Source: Sphingomonas ginsengisoli An et al. 2013 (GTDB lineage Bacteria > Pseudomonadota > Alphaproteobacteria > Sphingomonadales > Sphingomonadaceae). From it: a DNA stretch of 64,000 bases. The DNA lies in the NCBI RefSeq assembly GCF_009363895.1, contig NZ_CP045434.1, positions 1,116,001 through 1,180,000 on the forward strand, in the 5' to 3' direction. Shown one piece after another: positions 27,004-36,156 of this stretch (positions are counted from its first letter, which is position 1; each line of letters starts with the position of its first letter). Both the position numbers and the translations under genes were made by a program. The notes below the pieces were generated by a model. That model did not search any database and was not told the DNA's origin. It saw nothing but the letters and a program-made list of their open reading frames with translations.

Positions 27004-28008
27004 CTAAGCCAACATCGTTCGGCAAATTACTTGCCCGACCGAGCGCCGCCCCGCCGTGCGCTCAAGCTGCACAAACACATCAATCGTGCTCAGAACATAA
27101 TGCCGGACATCGCTACGGCTCAAAGTGGTTCCGGCCTGCAGCACAAGTAGAACGAGCTGCTCGATAGCACCTTCGGGGCTGTCGGCGTGGATGGTTGTAA
27201 GGGATCCTGGATGGCCCGAGTTGATCGCGCGAAGAAAAGTGAATGCTTCAGCGCCGCGCAACTCGCCAAGGATGATGCGGTCGGGGCGCATGCGCAAACT
27301 CGCAGCGAGCAAATCGTCTGCGCCAACTTTAGCCTCTCCTAACTCACCCCTGACCGCGATCAACCCGACCTGATTGGGATGATCGCAAGAAAGTTCGGGG
27401 GTGTCCTCGATAAAGAGGAGCCGCTCTTCAGATGGGATTTCTCGCAGCAATGCGTTCAGGAAGGTCGTCTTACCGGTCGACGTGCCGCCGGCGATCAGGA
27501 TGTTACAACGCGAAGTGACAGCATGACTCAGCGCCGCACCCACCTGTCCCGCTCGCAGGAGGTCGTCCAATGTAGTCAGCTTGCGGTCCTTGATTCCATC
27601 GACGCTGCATTCATTGAAGAGCCCCTGTTGCTCGAATTCCCGCAGGGAGAGCGCTGCCGGCAAATGCCGACGAATAGCGAGCGCAAGTGGTCCCCGTGTG
27701 GCTGGAGGAGCCACGATTTGAACGCGCGATCCGTCGGGCAGTGAGGACGAAAGAAGCGGATGTTCGCGATTGATGCCTTGATGGGTCAGCGCCGCAATCT
27801 GGCGGGCGAACCGCTTCAGCATCGCGGGACTTAGCTGCGCATTCTCCTGAAGTTCGATGGTGCCGCCCAAGGTTTCAATCCAGACTTCGTGAGGGCGGTT
27901 GACGTAGATGTCGGTGACGTCCGCTCTTGCAAGAAGCTCCGCGAACGGAGCGAGACAAGCTCTTAAGAAGATCCCGTCGGGAGCTGCGACCTTGACCTCG
28001 GCGTTCAC
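27004..28008 (-). CDS. virB11: VirB11 traffic ATPase
   Basis: 334 residues. N-terminal domain with TDIYVNRPHEVWIE; catalytic domain with Walker A AGGTSTGKTT (about 173-182), an Asp box FIEDTPEL, Walker B PDRIILGELRGAEAF, and a His box SGHPGSLTTIHADS. VirB11 is a hexameric ATPase at the cytoplasmic base of the type IV secretion machine; it switches it between pilus assembly and substrate transport. The start overlaps the virB10 stop by 4 nt. Its last 28 codons are duplicated at 42036. Confidence 0.95.
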   Translation of the reverse strand: MNAEVKVAAPDGIFLRACLAPFAELLARADVTDIYVNRPHEVWIETLGGTIELQENAQLSPAMLKRFARQIAALTHQGINREHPLLSSSLPDGSRVQIVAPPATRGPLALAIRRHLPAALSLREFEQQGLFNECSVDGIKDRKLTTLDDLLRAGQVGAALSHAVTSRCNILIAGGTSTGKTTFLNALLREIPSEERLLFIEDTPELSCDHPNQVGLIAVRGELGEAKVGADDLLAASLRMRPDRIILGELRGAEAFTFLRAINSGHPGSLTTIHADSPEGAIEQLVLLVLQAGTTLSRSDVRHYVLSTIDVFVQLERTAGRRSVGQVICRTMLA

Positions 28009-29174
28009 TGGCGCCGCTCATCGGAACCGAAGTCGAGATCGCGGGCCACGAAAACGCTGATGCTCTTGCCAGCGCGCACACGTAGTGTCGGCGGCCGCTC
28101 TGGGCTCGCAACTGTCGCCGCAGTCGTACCTTGGAGCGATCCGGGCAAAGCGACGATCACGGGCGAGCGAGAGGATCGCGTGGCAAGCCCGGTTCCGATG
28201 TCGAGCGTCGTACGGAGCAGCGCGGTGCCGAGTCTAGAGAAGAAGTGAGTGTTCACGCTGGCAGGCACGCCGCTACGACCGAGCGGATCAACGGCGGGCG
28301 AGTCGAGCTCCATCGTCACACCATCCGGTCGGATGATCCTGCTCCAGATGATCCCAGCGCGGCGCTCACCTGGCGAGAGCTGAGACTGATACTCGCCAAT
28401 CAATCGACTGCCGCGAGGAACGAGGACTCGGCTGCCATCGAAGCTTTTGACATCGCGAGAGACGAGCGCGCGAGCAAAGCCTTTTTGATTGGAGTCCAAC
28501 GCCGTCTCAAGCACAGCTGAAATCATCGATCCCTGAGCAACGGTGCCAGACTTATTTGAAAGCGTGCCGGCGCGAACCCGCGGCGCCCCCGCCCACGCCG
28601 CATCATTACCGTTTTGAGAGTCATTGGCGGACGAGTGGGCTGAATTGCTCTCGGGGGTGACCTCTCTCCCGGTTGAGGCGTCGGCGACAATGATCGAGCC
28701 CGAAGAAACGCGGGGAAGCGGAGCGCTCAGGGGGGGCGGCGGCGCATACGGCATTGGTGCTGCGCTCGGCAGCGGCAGCACGGCGCTTTGTCGCGTGGCA
28801 GGTCGGCCAGGCGTAACGAGAATTTGCGGGGGGGCCGTAAGGGGCCGGATGATAGTCTGAACAGGGTGCGGCGCTGGAGCTGGGGTGATCGGCGCCACGG
28901 CAATTGGTGGCAAGTACAATGGTTGCGCGTCAGCATAGTTAGGCACGCGCTCACTCGCCTGAACGCGGACAGCTGGCTGCGATGCAGGTTGCCGGCGGCT
29001 CTCTAGCACGACGAACAACGTCGTGGCGCACAGGGCAAGAACAATGCCAAATGCCCACGGTGACAAGCCGGTGTTTGGCTTACGAACCACCGGTCGGATA
29101 TCTGCGAGCTCGGGATCGTCCAACCCGAACATTGCATCGAGCCGCGGATCTTTAGCGTGACGCGCAGTCGTCAT
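28005..29174 (-). CDS. virB10: VirB10/TrbI core-complex protein
   Basis: 389 residues. A cytoplasmic N-terminus is followed by one transmembrane segment (about 39-57, WAFGIVLALCATTLFVVL) and a long Pro-rich periplasmic linker. The TrbI beta-barrel domain follows from about residue 205, with GTVAQGSMISAVLETALDSNQKG, VPRGSRLIGEYQSQLSPGERR and IIRPDGVTMELDSPAVDPLGRSG. VirB10 spans both membranes and links inner-membrane ATPases to the outer-membrane channel. It overlaps virB9 and virB11 by 4 nt each. Confidence 0.95.
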   Translation of the reverse strand: MTTARHAKDPRLDAMFGLDDPELADIRPVVRKPNTGLSPWAFGIVLALCATTLFVVLESRRQPASQPAVRVQASERVPNYADAQPLYLPPIAVAPITPAPAPHPVQTIIRPLTAPPQILVTPGRPATRQSAVLPLPSAAPMPYAPPPPLSAPLPRVSSGSIIVADASTGREVTPESNSAHSSANDSQNGNDAAWAGAPRVRAGTLSNKSGTVAQGSMISAVLETALDSNQKGFARALVSRDVKSFDGSRVLVPRGSRLIGEYQSQLSPGERRAGIIWSRIIRPDGVTMELDSPAVDPLGRSGVPASVNTHFFSRLGTALLRTTLDIGTGLATRSSRSPVIVALPGSLQGTTAATVASPERPPTLRVRAGKSISVFVARDLDFGSDERRQ

Positions 29175-29869
29175 CGGCGCCTCTTTAGCGGCATGCGCTC
29201 CGCACGAGCGACGCGCTCATCCATTCGGAAAACAAGTTTAGGCACGACGCGGTCAATGACCATCACGTCATCGCGCATCATCCCGTCGACCAGCGCTTCA
29301 TTGCCGTCGTCGTTGATGGTGAAGACGGCCGGGAGAGCCTGATCGCTCGGCCAACTTATGTAAGTGCGATTGCCATCATCGCGAACGCTGGCAGGCCGCA
29401 GCTTGGCGTCGCCGCTTACCCGGTAGATCCCTGCAGGATGTGGTCCGATAGTTGGCTCGGTCTGTTGAACCATCGACGAAGTCGTGGCCGGATAGGAAAA
29501 CTGCAAATGCCAAGGCGATGATGATCCGTTCGAGGAGCTCGCTATCAATTCGAAATTGTAAATTCGAACATTGGTGACGACCGTCATATTGGTAGAGCCG
29601 TCACTCACCAGCGGCTTTAAAAAGAGAAAGTCCCCGCGCCTGTTGGCCGCTGCCTGCCACATCGAGCTATCGCCCATGGCTATGTTTTGCACCTGCTCAT
29701 CAGGTGATAGCTCAACCGTGATCTCATAGCCGGGAGCGCCGCGGATCGAAACGACGCCACCGGGCGCATAGGCGACCGTCTGAACACGCGGATCTTGGGA
29801 ATAGCTCTGTCCGGAGGCCGCGCTCGGGACTGCCAGAGCCGCCCCCGCCATGATGAAAACGAACTTCAT
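29171..29869 (-). CDS. virB9: VirB9 core-complex protein
   Basis: 232 residues with a signal peptide (MKFVFIMAGAALAVPSAASGQS). Typical VirB9 features are VQTVAYAPGGVVSIRGAPGYEITVELSPDEQVQNIAMGD near the N-terminus and the C-terminal domain with NRTYISWPSDQALPAVFTIND. It forms the outer ring of the core complex with VirB7 and VirB10; no VirB7 lipoprotein is seen beside it, which is unusual for complete VirB systems. It overlaps virB8 and virB10 by 4 nt. Confidence 0.94.
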   Translation of the reverse strand: MKFVFIMAGAALAVPSAASGQSYSQDPRVQTVAYAPGGVVSIRGAPGYEITVELSPDEQVQNIAMGDSSMWQAAANRRGDFLFLKPLVSDGSTNMTVVTNVRIYNFELIASSSNGSSSPWHLQFSYPATTSSMVQQTEPTIGPHPAGIYRVSGDAKLRPASVRDDGNRTYISWPSDQALPAVFTINDDGNEALVDGMMRDDVMVIDRVVPKLVFRMDERVARAERMPLKRRR

Positions 29870-30627
29870 CGGGTCGGTACACCGACCGGTTGCGTCGTCA
29901 CCACGGTTTCCACTGTTTCGGGCTTTGACGCAGCCCTATCTGCAATCGGCAGCGCCTCCGGATCACGTCGGTATTTCGTCACCTGGAATCCGAGCGGGTT
30001 CACGTACCGGCTCTCAAGCGACATCGGTTCACCGGAGTAGCGATAGGTAACGACTGCTACCCAAGGCATTGCCAGAGACAGGCGGCCAGAAGCATCGCTT
30101 CTCACTGTGTCGAAGCGAACCATAGCTACGTTCGGTCCAACAGGAGATACGCTCTTTACACGCGCCTCAATGACATTGCCTGGCGGCAGAATATTCACTG
30201 GGCTCGTGGGGTTGGTGACCTGAATGCCGCTCACATAAGAAGCGCGTGCGGTGTCCGCGGACATCAATGAAACCTTATTATACTCATTACGGATCGTGGC
30301 GCGGTCAAATCCTTCTCGTGCGATGACATACTGAACTAGGAAGGATTGGGTGAGCGCAGTGTCCGGCGCGATCTTGGCCGGATCGAGCGGCTTGAGCGGT
30401 TGAACGAAGCCCGTCGTGCGGTCGACCAACAGAGTGTAAGGTTCGACCGTTTTCAGCGGCGTAAGCAGCATCAGCGCAGCCGCTTCCATGACCGCGATCG
30501 AGCCGGCTCCAATGGCGACCCACCAAGCCACCTTGCGCGATGATACAAGCGCTTGAACGCGATCGCGATTCCAACTCGCCGCCTCGGCATAATAAGCGTC
30601 AAGCGCTTCTCGGCTATGCTCGTTCAT
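29866..30627 (-). CDS. virB8: VirB8 inner-membrane protein
   Basis: 253 residues. There is one transmembrane helix (about 33-57, WWVAIGAGSIAVMEAAALMLLTPL) with a cytoplasmic N-terminus containing ALDAYYAEAASWNRDR. The periplasmic VirB8 domain includes VEPYTLLVDRTTGFVQPL and ends with YVNPLGFQVTKYRRDPE. VirB8 is an essential assembly factor that contacts VirB6, VirB9 and VirB10. The C-terminal ~20 residues after the conserved domain are Thr/Val-rich and extra. Confidence 0.94.
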   Translation of the reverse strand: MNEHSREALDAYYAEAASWNRDRVQALVSSRKVAWWVAIGAGSIAVMEAAALMLLTPLKTVEPYTLLVDRTTGFVQPLKPLDPAKIAPDTALTQSFLVQYVIAREGFDRATIRNEYNKVSLMSADTARASYVSGIQVTNPTSPVNILPPGNVIEARVKSVSPVGPNVAMVRFDTVRSDASGRLSLAMPWVAVVTYRYSGEPMSLESRYVNPLGFQVTKYRRDPEALPIADRAASKPETVETVVTTQPVGVPTR

Positions 30628-31844
30628 CCGCGACTATCCCGCTCTACAGCCCCCGCGACCGACCGAGAGCGTGACCGGTTGCGACCGCTCTGGCCCAAGG
30701 GCACTCGTCCCCGCCCATCAGCGCCGCGAGCTGCTACTTCTTCATTCGCGACAGCTCGGGCGCTGATCAATCGTTCCGATTGAGTAGACCACAATCTCTC
30801 TCGACCGGTGATCGATTGAGCGATGCCACTCACTCGGCCTGGGGCGCCCGCAGTGAGCGTAACCAAACGCGGGGTAGCTTGGCCCTTAAAGCTTGCCGAC
30901 GTTTCAAACGATCTACCTTCGCCTTCACCAAGCGGAAGCAGGTGCAACAGAGGAGCCAACCGAAACGCGTTTGCAATCCGTGACGACGCGAACACGAGTG
31001 AAGCCGCCAGCATCGCAAAGAAAAGGGTGATCACGAGCAGCTGAATGGGTGCCGACGGAATGATCTGCTCAGCCTGCCGCCTCGCGATCAGATCCGTGAG
31101 CCATGGCTCCAGCATCGTTAGCTGCAGGGTCAACGCGAACCGCGCTCCCAAGCCCGCCAAAGCAGCCCCCGCGGTCACCCGGATCCAGCCTTCAAAGATG
31201 CTTCGTGTGCTATCGAAAAAGAGGAAGGCGACAAGAAGTGGTCCAAGTGCCAGCATGAGGGCACCGACGAGCCGCACAAGGCCCAGTGAGCCGATCGCTG
31301 TGAAAAGATAGATGATCCTCGACGTCCCGAGAGCGAACGAGTCGAAGCCTGCAAACGGTGGCGGCACTGCTGGCTCAGTCTGCGGAGCGGTGTTGATCAG
31401 CGCGGAATACCCCGGGCCCAAAATGGCGAGGCGCGTGAGAGCATCATCGATCCGGTCGAGACGCGCCACGAGAGTTCGATCATCGCCCGAGGCAAAGGTG
31501 CGTGACCCTAGCTCGCTAAACAGCTGGGATGGGCCGTCGACAACGACGTCGTAGACCAGCGTTCGATATGCTGGCCAGCTCGTCGCCAGCGCGAGGACAG
31601 CGCCAATCTTCACCATCGCGACGACGCCGCTCCGCACCGTCAGAGCCTGGCCTAAGAGCAAATTGTAGCCGATCAGGGCAATGAATAGCGTCAGGAAGCC
31701 GCTGAGCACGAGCGAGAGCGTTGAGCCTGGCGCGCTCAGAGCCTGCCAGCTGCCCAATGAGAAGGCTTCAGCCTGGCAGTCAGTCCACCGGAGCACAGAG
31801 CCGATGAACCCGATGCTCTCGGGCGAGCTCTCACACAGGCTCAT
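30624..31844 (-). CDS. virB6: VirB6/TrbL polytopic channel protein
   Basis: 406 residues with about six hydrophobic segments, including LSLVLSGFLTLFIALIGYNLLLG, VAMVKIGAVLALATSWPAY, LGLVRLVGALMLALGPLLVAFLFF and IQLLVITLFFAMLAASLVFA. The LALATSWPAYRTLVYDVV segment is typical of VirB6/TrbL. The last ~100 residues are charged and presumably cytoplasmic. VirB6 forms part of the inner-membrane passage for substrates. It lies between virB4 and virB8 with 4-nt overlaps on both sides. Confidence 0.9.
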   Translation of the reverse strand: MSLCESSPESIGFIGSVLRWTDCQAEAFSLGSWQALSAPGSTLSLVLSGFLTLFIALIGYNLLLGQALTVRSGVVAMVKIGAVLALATSWPAYRTLVYDVVVDGPSQLFSELGSRTFASGDDRTLVARLDRIDDALTRLAILGPGYSALINTAPQTEPAVPPPFAGFDSFALGTSRIIYLFTAIGSLGLVRLVGALMLALGPLLVAFLFFDSTRSIFEGWIRVTAGAALAGLGARFALTLQLTMLEPWLTDLIARRQAEQIIPSAPIQLLVITLFFAMLAASLVFASSRIANAFRLAPLLHLLPLGEGEGRSFETSASFKGQATPRLVTLTAGAPGRVSGIAQSITGRERLWSTQSERLISARAVANEEVAARGADGRGRVPLGQSGRNRSRSRSVAGAVERDSRG

Positions 31845-34222
31845 GACGCAAGCTCGAGCAACCGCGGCATCCAGTCTTTCGGATCGTCACCAACCTCAGC
31901 CCGCAAGCCGTCCAGCAGGCGGACAGTCCGCTCTCGACCCGACAGGATCGTCAGCAACTCGCCTTCGCCGTCGAGATTGAGCCGAGCCACCACGCTATCG
32001 TTGCCGTGCTTGATGAGGAAGCAGCGTGCGCTCTCCGGGATCGTTCGCACAAGTTCGAACTCGTGCTCGGTTAGCCCAAAACCATCGATGTAATCGGCTG
32101 CCCGGGCCTTTGGATTGGACATGAAGATCTGAGTCGCGGCCTGTTCGATGATGGCACTTGCGATACGGCTTTCCAGAGCATCCTGAGCGCTTTGGGTGGC
32201 AAACCCCACGATCCCGTTGCGCTTACGGATGGTCTTTTCCCAATCCTTGATCCGCCGCACGAACACATCGTCGTCCAACGCCTTCCAGCCTTCATCGACG
32301 ACGATGATCGCCGGGCTGCCATCAAGACGCTCTTCGACCCGGTGAAATAGGTACATCATCGCCGGCGTCCGGAGAACAGGGTCGTCCAGCAACAGCGTCA
32401 TGTCGAAGCCAACGGTATCGAGCGCGAGATCGGTGAGATCTAGCGGGTTATCGAATAGCCAAGCTCGATCGCCCTCGCCCCACCACGTCCGCAAGCGCGA
32501 CCACAGATCATTGGCGAGCGGTCGCTCCGCTCCCCGGAACAGCTCAACGAGATGCCGCAAACGGCGGTGTTGCAGCGGCTCTTCGAAGATGGCCTCAAGG
32601 GCCTCCCTTACGAGCTCTTCCTCAGCATTATCGAGCCCGCCAGCGAGAGCGCTTATCCACTCCATCAGAAACTGCCGGTTTGCCGGAGTGTCAGGCAACT
32701 GCAGCGGGTTCAAACCTGAAGGACTGCCAGGTCGAAGCACATCATAGCGGCCACCGAGCGCTCTAATGAAGAGTTCGGCGCCACGATCTTTGTCAAAGAA
32801 GACGATCCTGGGCTGAAAACGACGGGCCTGCGCGAGCAGGAAGTTGACCACGACTGTCTTGCCCGAGCCGGACGGTCCGATAATCGTGAAATTGCCGAGA
32901 TCGCCCTCGTGGAAGTTGAAGAAGTATGGGCCAGCCGCCGTCGTTTCGAGTAGCGAGACGGCAGGACCCCAATGATTGCCCTCGGCCCTCCCCAGCGCAA
33001 AGTTGTGACAGCTTGCCAGGCCGGCGAAATTGGTCGTGGAAATGAGTCCACGGCGAGCGATGTAGGAGAAATTGCCCGGCAGCTGCGCCCAGAATGCCGG
33101 TTCAAGCGCCAAGTCCTCGCGGACAGCATTGATGCCTAGCTCGGAGAGTGCCGCCTGCACTTCGGCGATCGCATCATTAAGTTCTTTCGGGCTTTCACTC
33201 CGGACGAGCACCGTCATGTGATGCTCGCCGAAGGCTGCGCGCCCAGCCGCGACATTGTCCTTGGCATCGCTCAACTCATTGCGAAGACTGAGCGCCTCGT
33301 CCTCTGCTGAGCGCATCCGGCGAAGCGCCAGGTTCATCCGCGACAGCGCTGCCCCACGATCGACAAATGCGAAGGACTGCGTGACGGTGAGCTCATAAGG
33401 CAAGCGCGCAAGCTCATCGAACATCCCGGACGACGATTGCGCGGCGTAATCCTTGATCGACACGATGCCGCAAAACTGCCGCGGGCTCTGACCCGCGCGC
33501 CCCAATTCGACCGTATCCTGTCCGAAGCTAACGCGCCTGTAGGGCAGGTAATCTCCCAGATCCTGCATTGGCAGCAGAACAGGCCGAAGTTCTCCGTTGA
33601 GCAAATATGACAAAAATTCCAGCGGCTCCGAGCACGGCCCCTCTGGTGTATCGTACACGGAGAGGAGCTGCGGTTCGTAGCTCCCCAGCGAAGCTACCAA
33701 GGCATCGCGGACCTGATTTAGCTGCTGAAGGTCGAATTCGCCGCGCCTGCCTGCCGATCCAGTCTTACGCCCCAGCACGTGCTGCACGCGGTCGAACACC
33801 CCGACCTTGCCCTGCAACGGCCGGCGAATGAGCGTCAGATAAAGGTCGTTGACGTATAGCCGACGCGACCCGAGACGCTCCGACCATCGCAGATCCAAGT
33901 CCTTAGAGAATTCGTCGGCAAACTCTCCTGTTTGCTCGGGGCTGATTTCTCGGCGAACGAGATGATGATACACCGCAAACCGTGAAGATCCGATCGCTTG
34001 CAGCATTGCATCCCGCAGCCGCTTGCGATGATTTAGCTCGTCGGTATCCGCAGTCTCGAACAGATAACCACGGAGCCGAATGACTTGGAGCAATAAGCCG
34101 TCTCGGGTCTCGAGGGTAAAGTCGTCGACATGCCTAGCGTAAGGCACATGCTTAGCGCTGCCTTCCTCGCGCAGCTGCACTTTCGCATCAGCGGTTAGGC
34201 GCGGTAGGAGTTGCAACCCCAC
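31841..34222 (-). CDS. virB4: VirB4 ATPase
   Basis: About 793 residues from a GTG at 34222 that overlaps the end of virB3; another GTG at 34180 (MQLREEGSAKHVPYARHVDD) is equally possible, while the longer frame to 34348 lies inside virB3. The N-terminal domain has HVDDFTLETRDGLLLQVIRLRGYLFETAD. The ATPase domain has Walker A IGPSGSGKTVVV (about 446-457), IVFFDKDRGAELFI, Walker B IIVVDEGWKAL, and a conserved GFATQSAQDAL. VirB4 energises assembly and substrate transfer. Sequence and order fit a complete, functional gene. Confidence 0.93.
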   Translation of the reverse strand: MGLQLLPRLTADAKVQLREEGSAKHVPYARHVDDFTLETRDGLLLQVIRLRGYLFETADTDELNHRKRLRDAMLQAIGSSRFAVYHHLVRREISPEQTGEFADEFSKDLDLRWSERLGSRRLYVNDLYLTLIRRPLQGKVGVFDRVQHVLGRKTGSAGRRGEFDLQQLNQVRDALVASLGSYEPQLLSVYDTPEGPCSEPLEFLSYLLNGELRPVLLPMQDLGDYLPYRRVSFGQDTVELGRAGQSPRQFCGIVSIKDYAAQSSSGMFDELARLPYELTVTQSFAFVDRGAALSRMNLALRRMRSAEDEALSLRNELSDAKDNVAAGRAAFGEHHMTVLVRSESPKELNDAIAEVQAALSELGINAVREDLALEPAFWAQLPGNFSYIARRGLISTTNFAGLASCHNFALGRAEGNHWGPAVSLLETTAAGPYFFNFHEGDLGNFTIIGPSGSGKTVVVNFLLAQARRFQPRIVFFDKDRGAELFIRALGGRYDVLRPGSPSGLNPLQLPDTPANRQFLMEWISALAGGLDNAEEELVREALEAIFEEPLQHRRLRHLVELFRGAERPLANDLWSRLRTWWGEGDRAWLFDNPLDLTDLALDTVGFDMTLLLDDPVLRTPAMMYLFHRVEERLDGSPAIIVVDEGWKALDDDVFVRRIKDWEKTIRKRNGIVGFATQSAQDALESRIASAIIEQAATQIFMSNPKARAADYIDGFGLTEHEFELVRTIPESARCFLIKHGNDSVVARLNLDGEGELLTILSGRERTVRLLDGLRAEVGDDPKDWMPRLLELAS

Positions 34223-34479
34223 ACTCGATAGTTTTTCACGCGCGGGCAACGCGAGAGTTTGGTGATCCAAAGATCGAATATGCGCGGTTCTCGCAAACAC
34301 TGCACAGCAGCGATGACGTGCAGCAATGTGCAGATTGCTAGCACCCAAAGCGACCGGAAAACGAGAAAGAGCTCCGTTGCGACGACGAAGTTCGTGACGA
34401 ATAAGCTATAGGTCACGCCAGCGAACATCTGAGGGCGCGTGAGCGCTACGAAAACCGTGTCGCGCTCAAGCCCGCTCAT
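34195..34479 (-). CDS. virB3: VirB3 inner-membrane protein
   Basis: 94 residues: the N-terminal RDTVFVALTRPQMFAGVTYSLFVTNFVVATELFLVF is a clear VirB3 pattern with paired hydrophobic segments, followed by WVLAICTLLHVIAAVQCLREPRIFDLW. VirB3 is a small inner-membrane subunit that associates with VirB4. Its start abuts the virB2 stop, and its end overlaps the likely start of virB4. Confidence 0.92.
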   Translation of the reverse strand: MSGLERDTVFVALTRPQMFAGVTYSLFVTNFVVATELFLVFRSLWVLAICTLLHVIAAVQCLREPRIFDLWITKLSRCPRVKNYRVWGCNSYRA

Positions 34480-34791
34480 CTATTGACCCAATGCCGCGGT
34501 GCTATGGATGCCAGCAACGATGCTTGTCGCCCCAAACAGCACAAAGCAGCCAAGGATAACTGTCGCGCCATGTCTCCAATTGATGCGGCCGGTCAACATC
34601 ATGAACCCGACGGCAGCAACAGCGATGACCGCCGCAACCGTCGCAAATGTCCCTAGCAGGGTCCCTTGCGCCCAATTGACGGCCGACAGGAAAACGCCTG
34701 ATCCGGCAGGATCAGCCCCTGCTTCCTGAGCAAGGACCGGTGCAGAAAGCAAACTACCCGCCAAGCCGACAAGCGCATGCCTACGAAGCAT
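34480..34791 (-). CDS. virB2: VirB2-type pilin
   Basis: 103 residues from the ATG at 34791, chosen for the AGGAGG box just before it and a good signal peptide (MLRRHALVGLAGSLLSAPVLAQ). The mature chain has the two long hydrophobic segments of VirB2/TrbC pilins, with FLSAVNWAQGTLLGTFATVAAVIAVAAVGFMMLTGRINWRHGATVILGCFVLFGATSIV. It is the major pilus or channel subunit and the first gene of the virB operon. A second pilin-like gene is at 42161. Confidence 0.9.
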   Translation of the reverse strand: MLRRHALVGLAGSLLSAPVLAQEAGADPAGSGVFLSAVNWAQGTLLGTFATVAAVIAVAAVGFMMLTGRINWRHGATVILGCFVLFGATSIVAGIHSTAALGQ

Positions 34792-34945
34792 GCTTCCTCC
34801 TATTGAAATGATTCGCTGATACAATCTGTTCGACGTTGGCGAGCTTGACCAGCCCAATCGTCATCTCAACCTTTCTAGAACCCCCTTTAAGCGTCGCCGG
34901 GCCAAGAACCACCTTTCGACGGTGTCAGACAGGAATGCAAAACTT

Positions 34946-35275
34946 TCAATTTTCGACTTGAACGTAGTCGACGGTTTCCGAATCACTGCAGACGTTACAG
35001 GTGCCTGCACCGTTGACGTAAACCTGCTTGCCCCGTGACTGTGCCGTGAGAATCGCCGAAATCATCGATTTACCTGCGTCAGTATTCGAGGGGATAGCAA
35101 ATCGAGAAGTCTGAGTTGCGCAGGATGGTGCGTTTAATCGATTGTTGACGACGTTAAAGAGCATAAAACCCCACTCTGTAACGAGCACGTTGATCGGAAC
35201 GCCATACCCGGCAGTTCCGGCGAGTGCGGGTGTCGAGATGGTCAACGCGCAGAGCGCGAGCAGTGCTTTCTTCAT
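34946..35275 (-). CDS. Small secreted protein, family member C
   Basis: 109 residues from the ATG at 35275 (signal peptide MKKALLALCALTISTPALAG). The domain matches members A and B: GYGVPINVLVTEWGFMLFNVVNNRLNAPSCATQTSRFAIPSNTDAGKSMI, then KQVYVNGAGTCNVCSDSETVDYV. The usual W of the WxDSE motif is C here, giving an extra Cys. It lies between Rhs locus 2 and the virB operon, on the same strand as both. Confidence 0.8.
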   Translation of the reverse strand: MKKALLALCALTISTPALAGTAGYGVPINVLVTEWGFMLFNVVNNRLNAPSCATQTSRFAIPSNTDAGKSMISAILTAQSRGKQVYVNGAGTCNVCSDSETVDYVQVEN

Positions 35276-35286
35276 GGTTAGCCTCA

Positions 35287-35517
35287 CTAGGTTGGAACGC
35301 GCACGGCGCGTCGGCCACGATCACGGCGATCAAGTTCGGCGTCTTCGGTCAATGCCAAATTCCGCGCACTCACACCGATGGCGCGATATTTAAAACGGCG
35401 CAATGACGCGAAGAACTGCGCTTCAATGTCTTTTCTGCAATCGTCCACTCCTCCGGTTGTCAAATCCAAGACGACTGGCAGGAAGCGAAAATGCAGCCAA
35501 CGGAAGACCTTGAGCAA
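35287..35517 (-). pseudogene. Diverged relative of the 97-residue protein
   Basis: A 76-codon frame whose second half (DIEAQFFASLRRFKYRAIG, VSARNLALTEDAELDRRDR, GRRAVRVPT) aligns with the 97-residue proteins (LEAQVYAPLR, CASARQLAATARRPDM, INALCAVPTN). The N-terminal half is unrelated. It is probably a decayed or shifted copy; it again stands right before a small secreted gene (member C), matching the [97-residue + small secreted] unit seen elsewhere. Confidence 0.5.
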
Positions 35518-35688
35518 AGCGGAAATCCGCTAATATTCTATAGCTCCATGACTGGACGAGTTGAACAATAATAATTCCCCGATTTAGTTTTAGAAATTCT
35601 TAGATAAATTGCTCAGCAAATGAGTGGACTTGAAACTGCCCCCCCCCCACAAAGCCGATTCTATCGGTTCATTTGCTCACAATAGCTT
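35518..35688. other. AT-rich spacer with a C10 tract
   Basis: A spacer of about 170 bp, clearly AT-richer than its surroundings, with ten consecutive C residues at 35639-35648. It lies just downstream of the candidate immunity gene. Homopolymer tracts slip easily, but this one is outside any called gene. Confidence 0.6.
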
Positions 35689-36156
35689 CTATTTCCATTC
35701 TAAGTCTGGCCGAGAGGCACTTAGATGCTTTCGAAGACGAAGAACATCTTCGTGGCGAAAATGATTTAGAGATACAGAAAAAATACCTCCCGACTTAGTT
35801 ATAAATTCGACTCTCGAAGTTGGCAACTGCCGGTTCTGATTTTTATAATCAGGGCGCAATTTGCGAATAGAAATCAATTTGATTGCATCAAAATTCAAGC
35901 AATCCCATTTACTTGTGCCAAAAGGACGTTTGGCGATGCCGTCTCGATAGATAACAACCCTATAGAGGTACATAGTCGAGACTTTGGCAGCAACATAGAG
36001 CCAGAATATTCCTCCGAAGTAAAGAAAACCATTATCAAATTTCTTGTAGTACAGAACTAACATAAGACATTGGATTGCTGCACCCATCGCCAAGTAAGTT
36101 ATCGGTGGCGCAAGAGAATGACGCAGCTCGAATTGGTCTCCATTACTTGTCAACAT
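35689..36156 (-). CDS. Small membrane protein, candidate immunity protein for Rhs locus 2
   Basis: About 155 residues from the ATG at 36156 (a GTG at 36171 would add five). Two transmembrane segments are visible (ITYLAMGAAIQCLMLVLYY and LYFGGIFWLYVAAKVSTMYLY), followed by a charged cytoplasmic-type domain (FDAIKLISIRKLRPDY) with a PH-like or bPH-like flavour. Its ATG overlaps the Rhs stop by 7 nt, the same spacing as Imm26 in locus 1. Position and membrane location suggest it protects against the locus 2 tip. The DNA is AT-rich compared with neighbours, as is common for acquired tip-immunity cassettes. Confidence 0.7.
   Translation of the reverse strand: MLTSNGDQFELRHSLAPPITYLAMGAAIQCLMLVLYYKKFDNGFLYFGGIFWLYVAAKVSTMYLYRVVIYRDGIAKRPFGTSKWDCLNFDAIKLISIRKLRPDYKNQNRQLPTSRVEFITKSGGIFSVSLNHFRHEDVLRLRKHLSASRPDLEWK

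Larger units (their letters stand above)
26143..27087 (-). repeat. Duplicated arm, copy 1 (direct repeat with 41174-42119)
   Basis: About 945 bp containing the 97-residue gene, the one-YD gene, their flanks and the last 28 codons of virB11 are almost identical to 41174-42119, at an essentially constant offset of 15,031-15,032 bp. Identity ends abruptly inside virB11 at 27087. Copy 1 is the parental copy because virB11 is complete here. Confidence 0.9.

Noticed and set aside
35639..35648. C10 tract as a phase-variation switch
   Set aside because: It lies outside any called coding region and not at an obvious promoter position, so I keep it only as a composition note.
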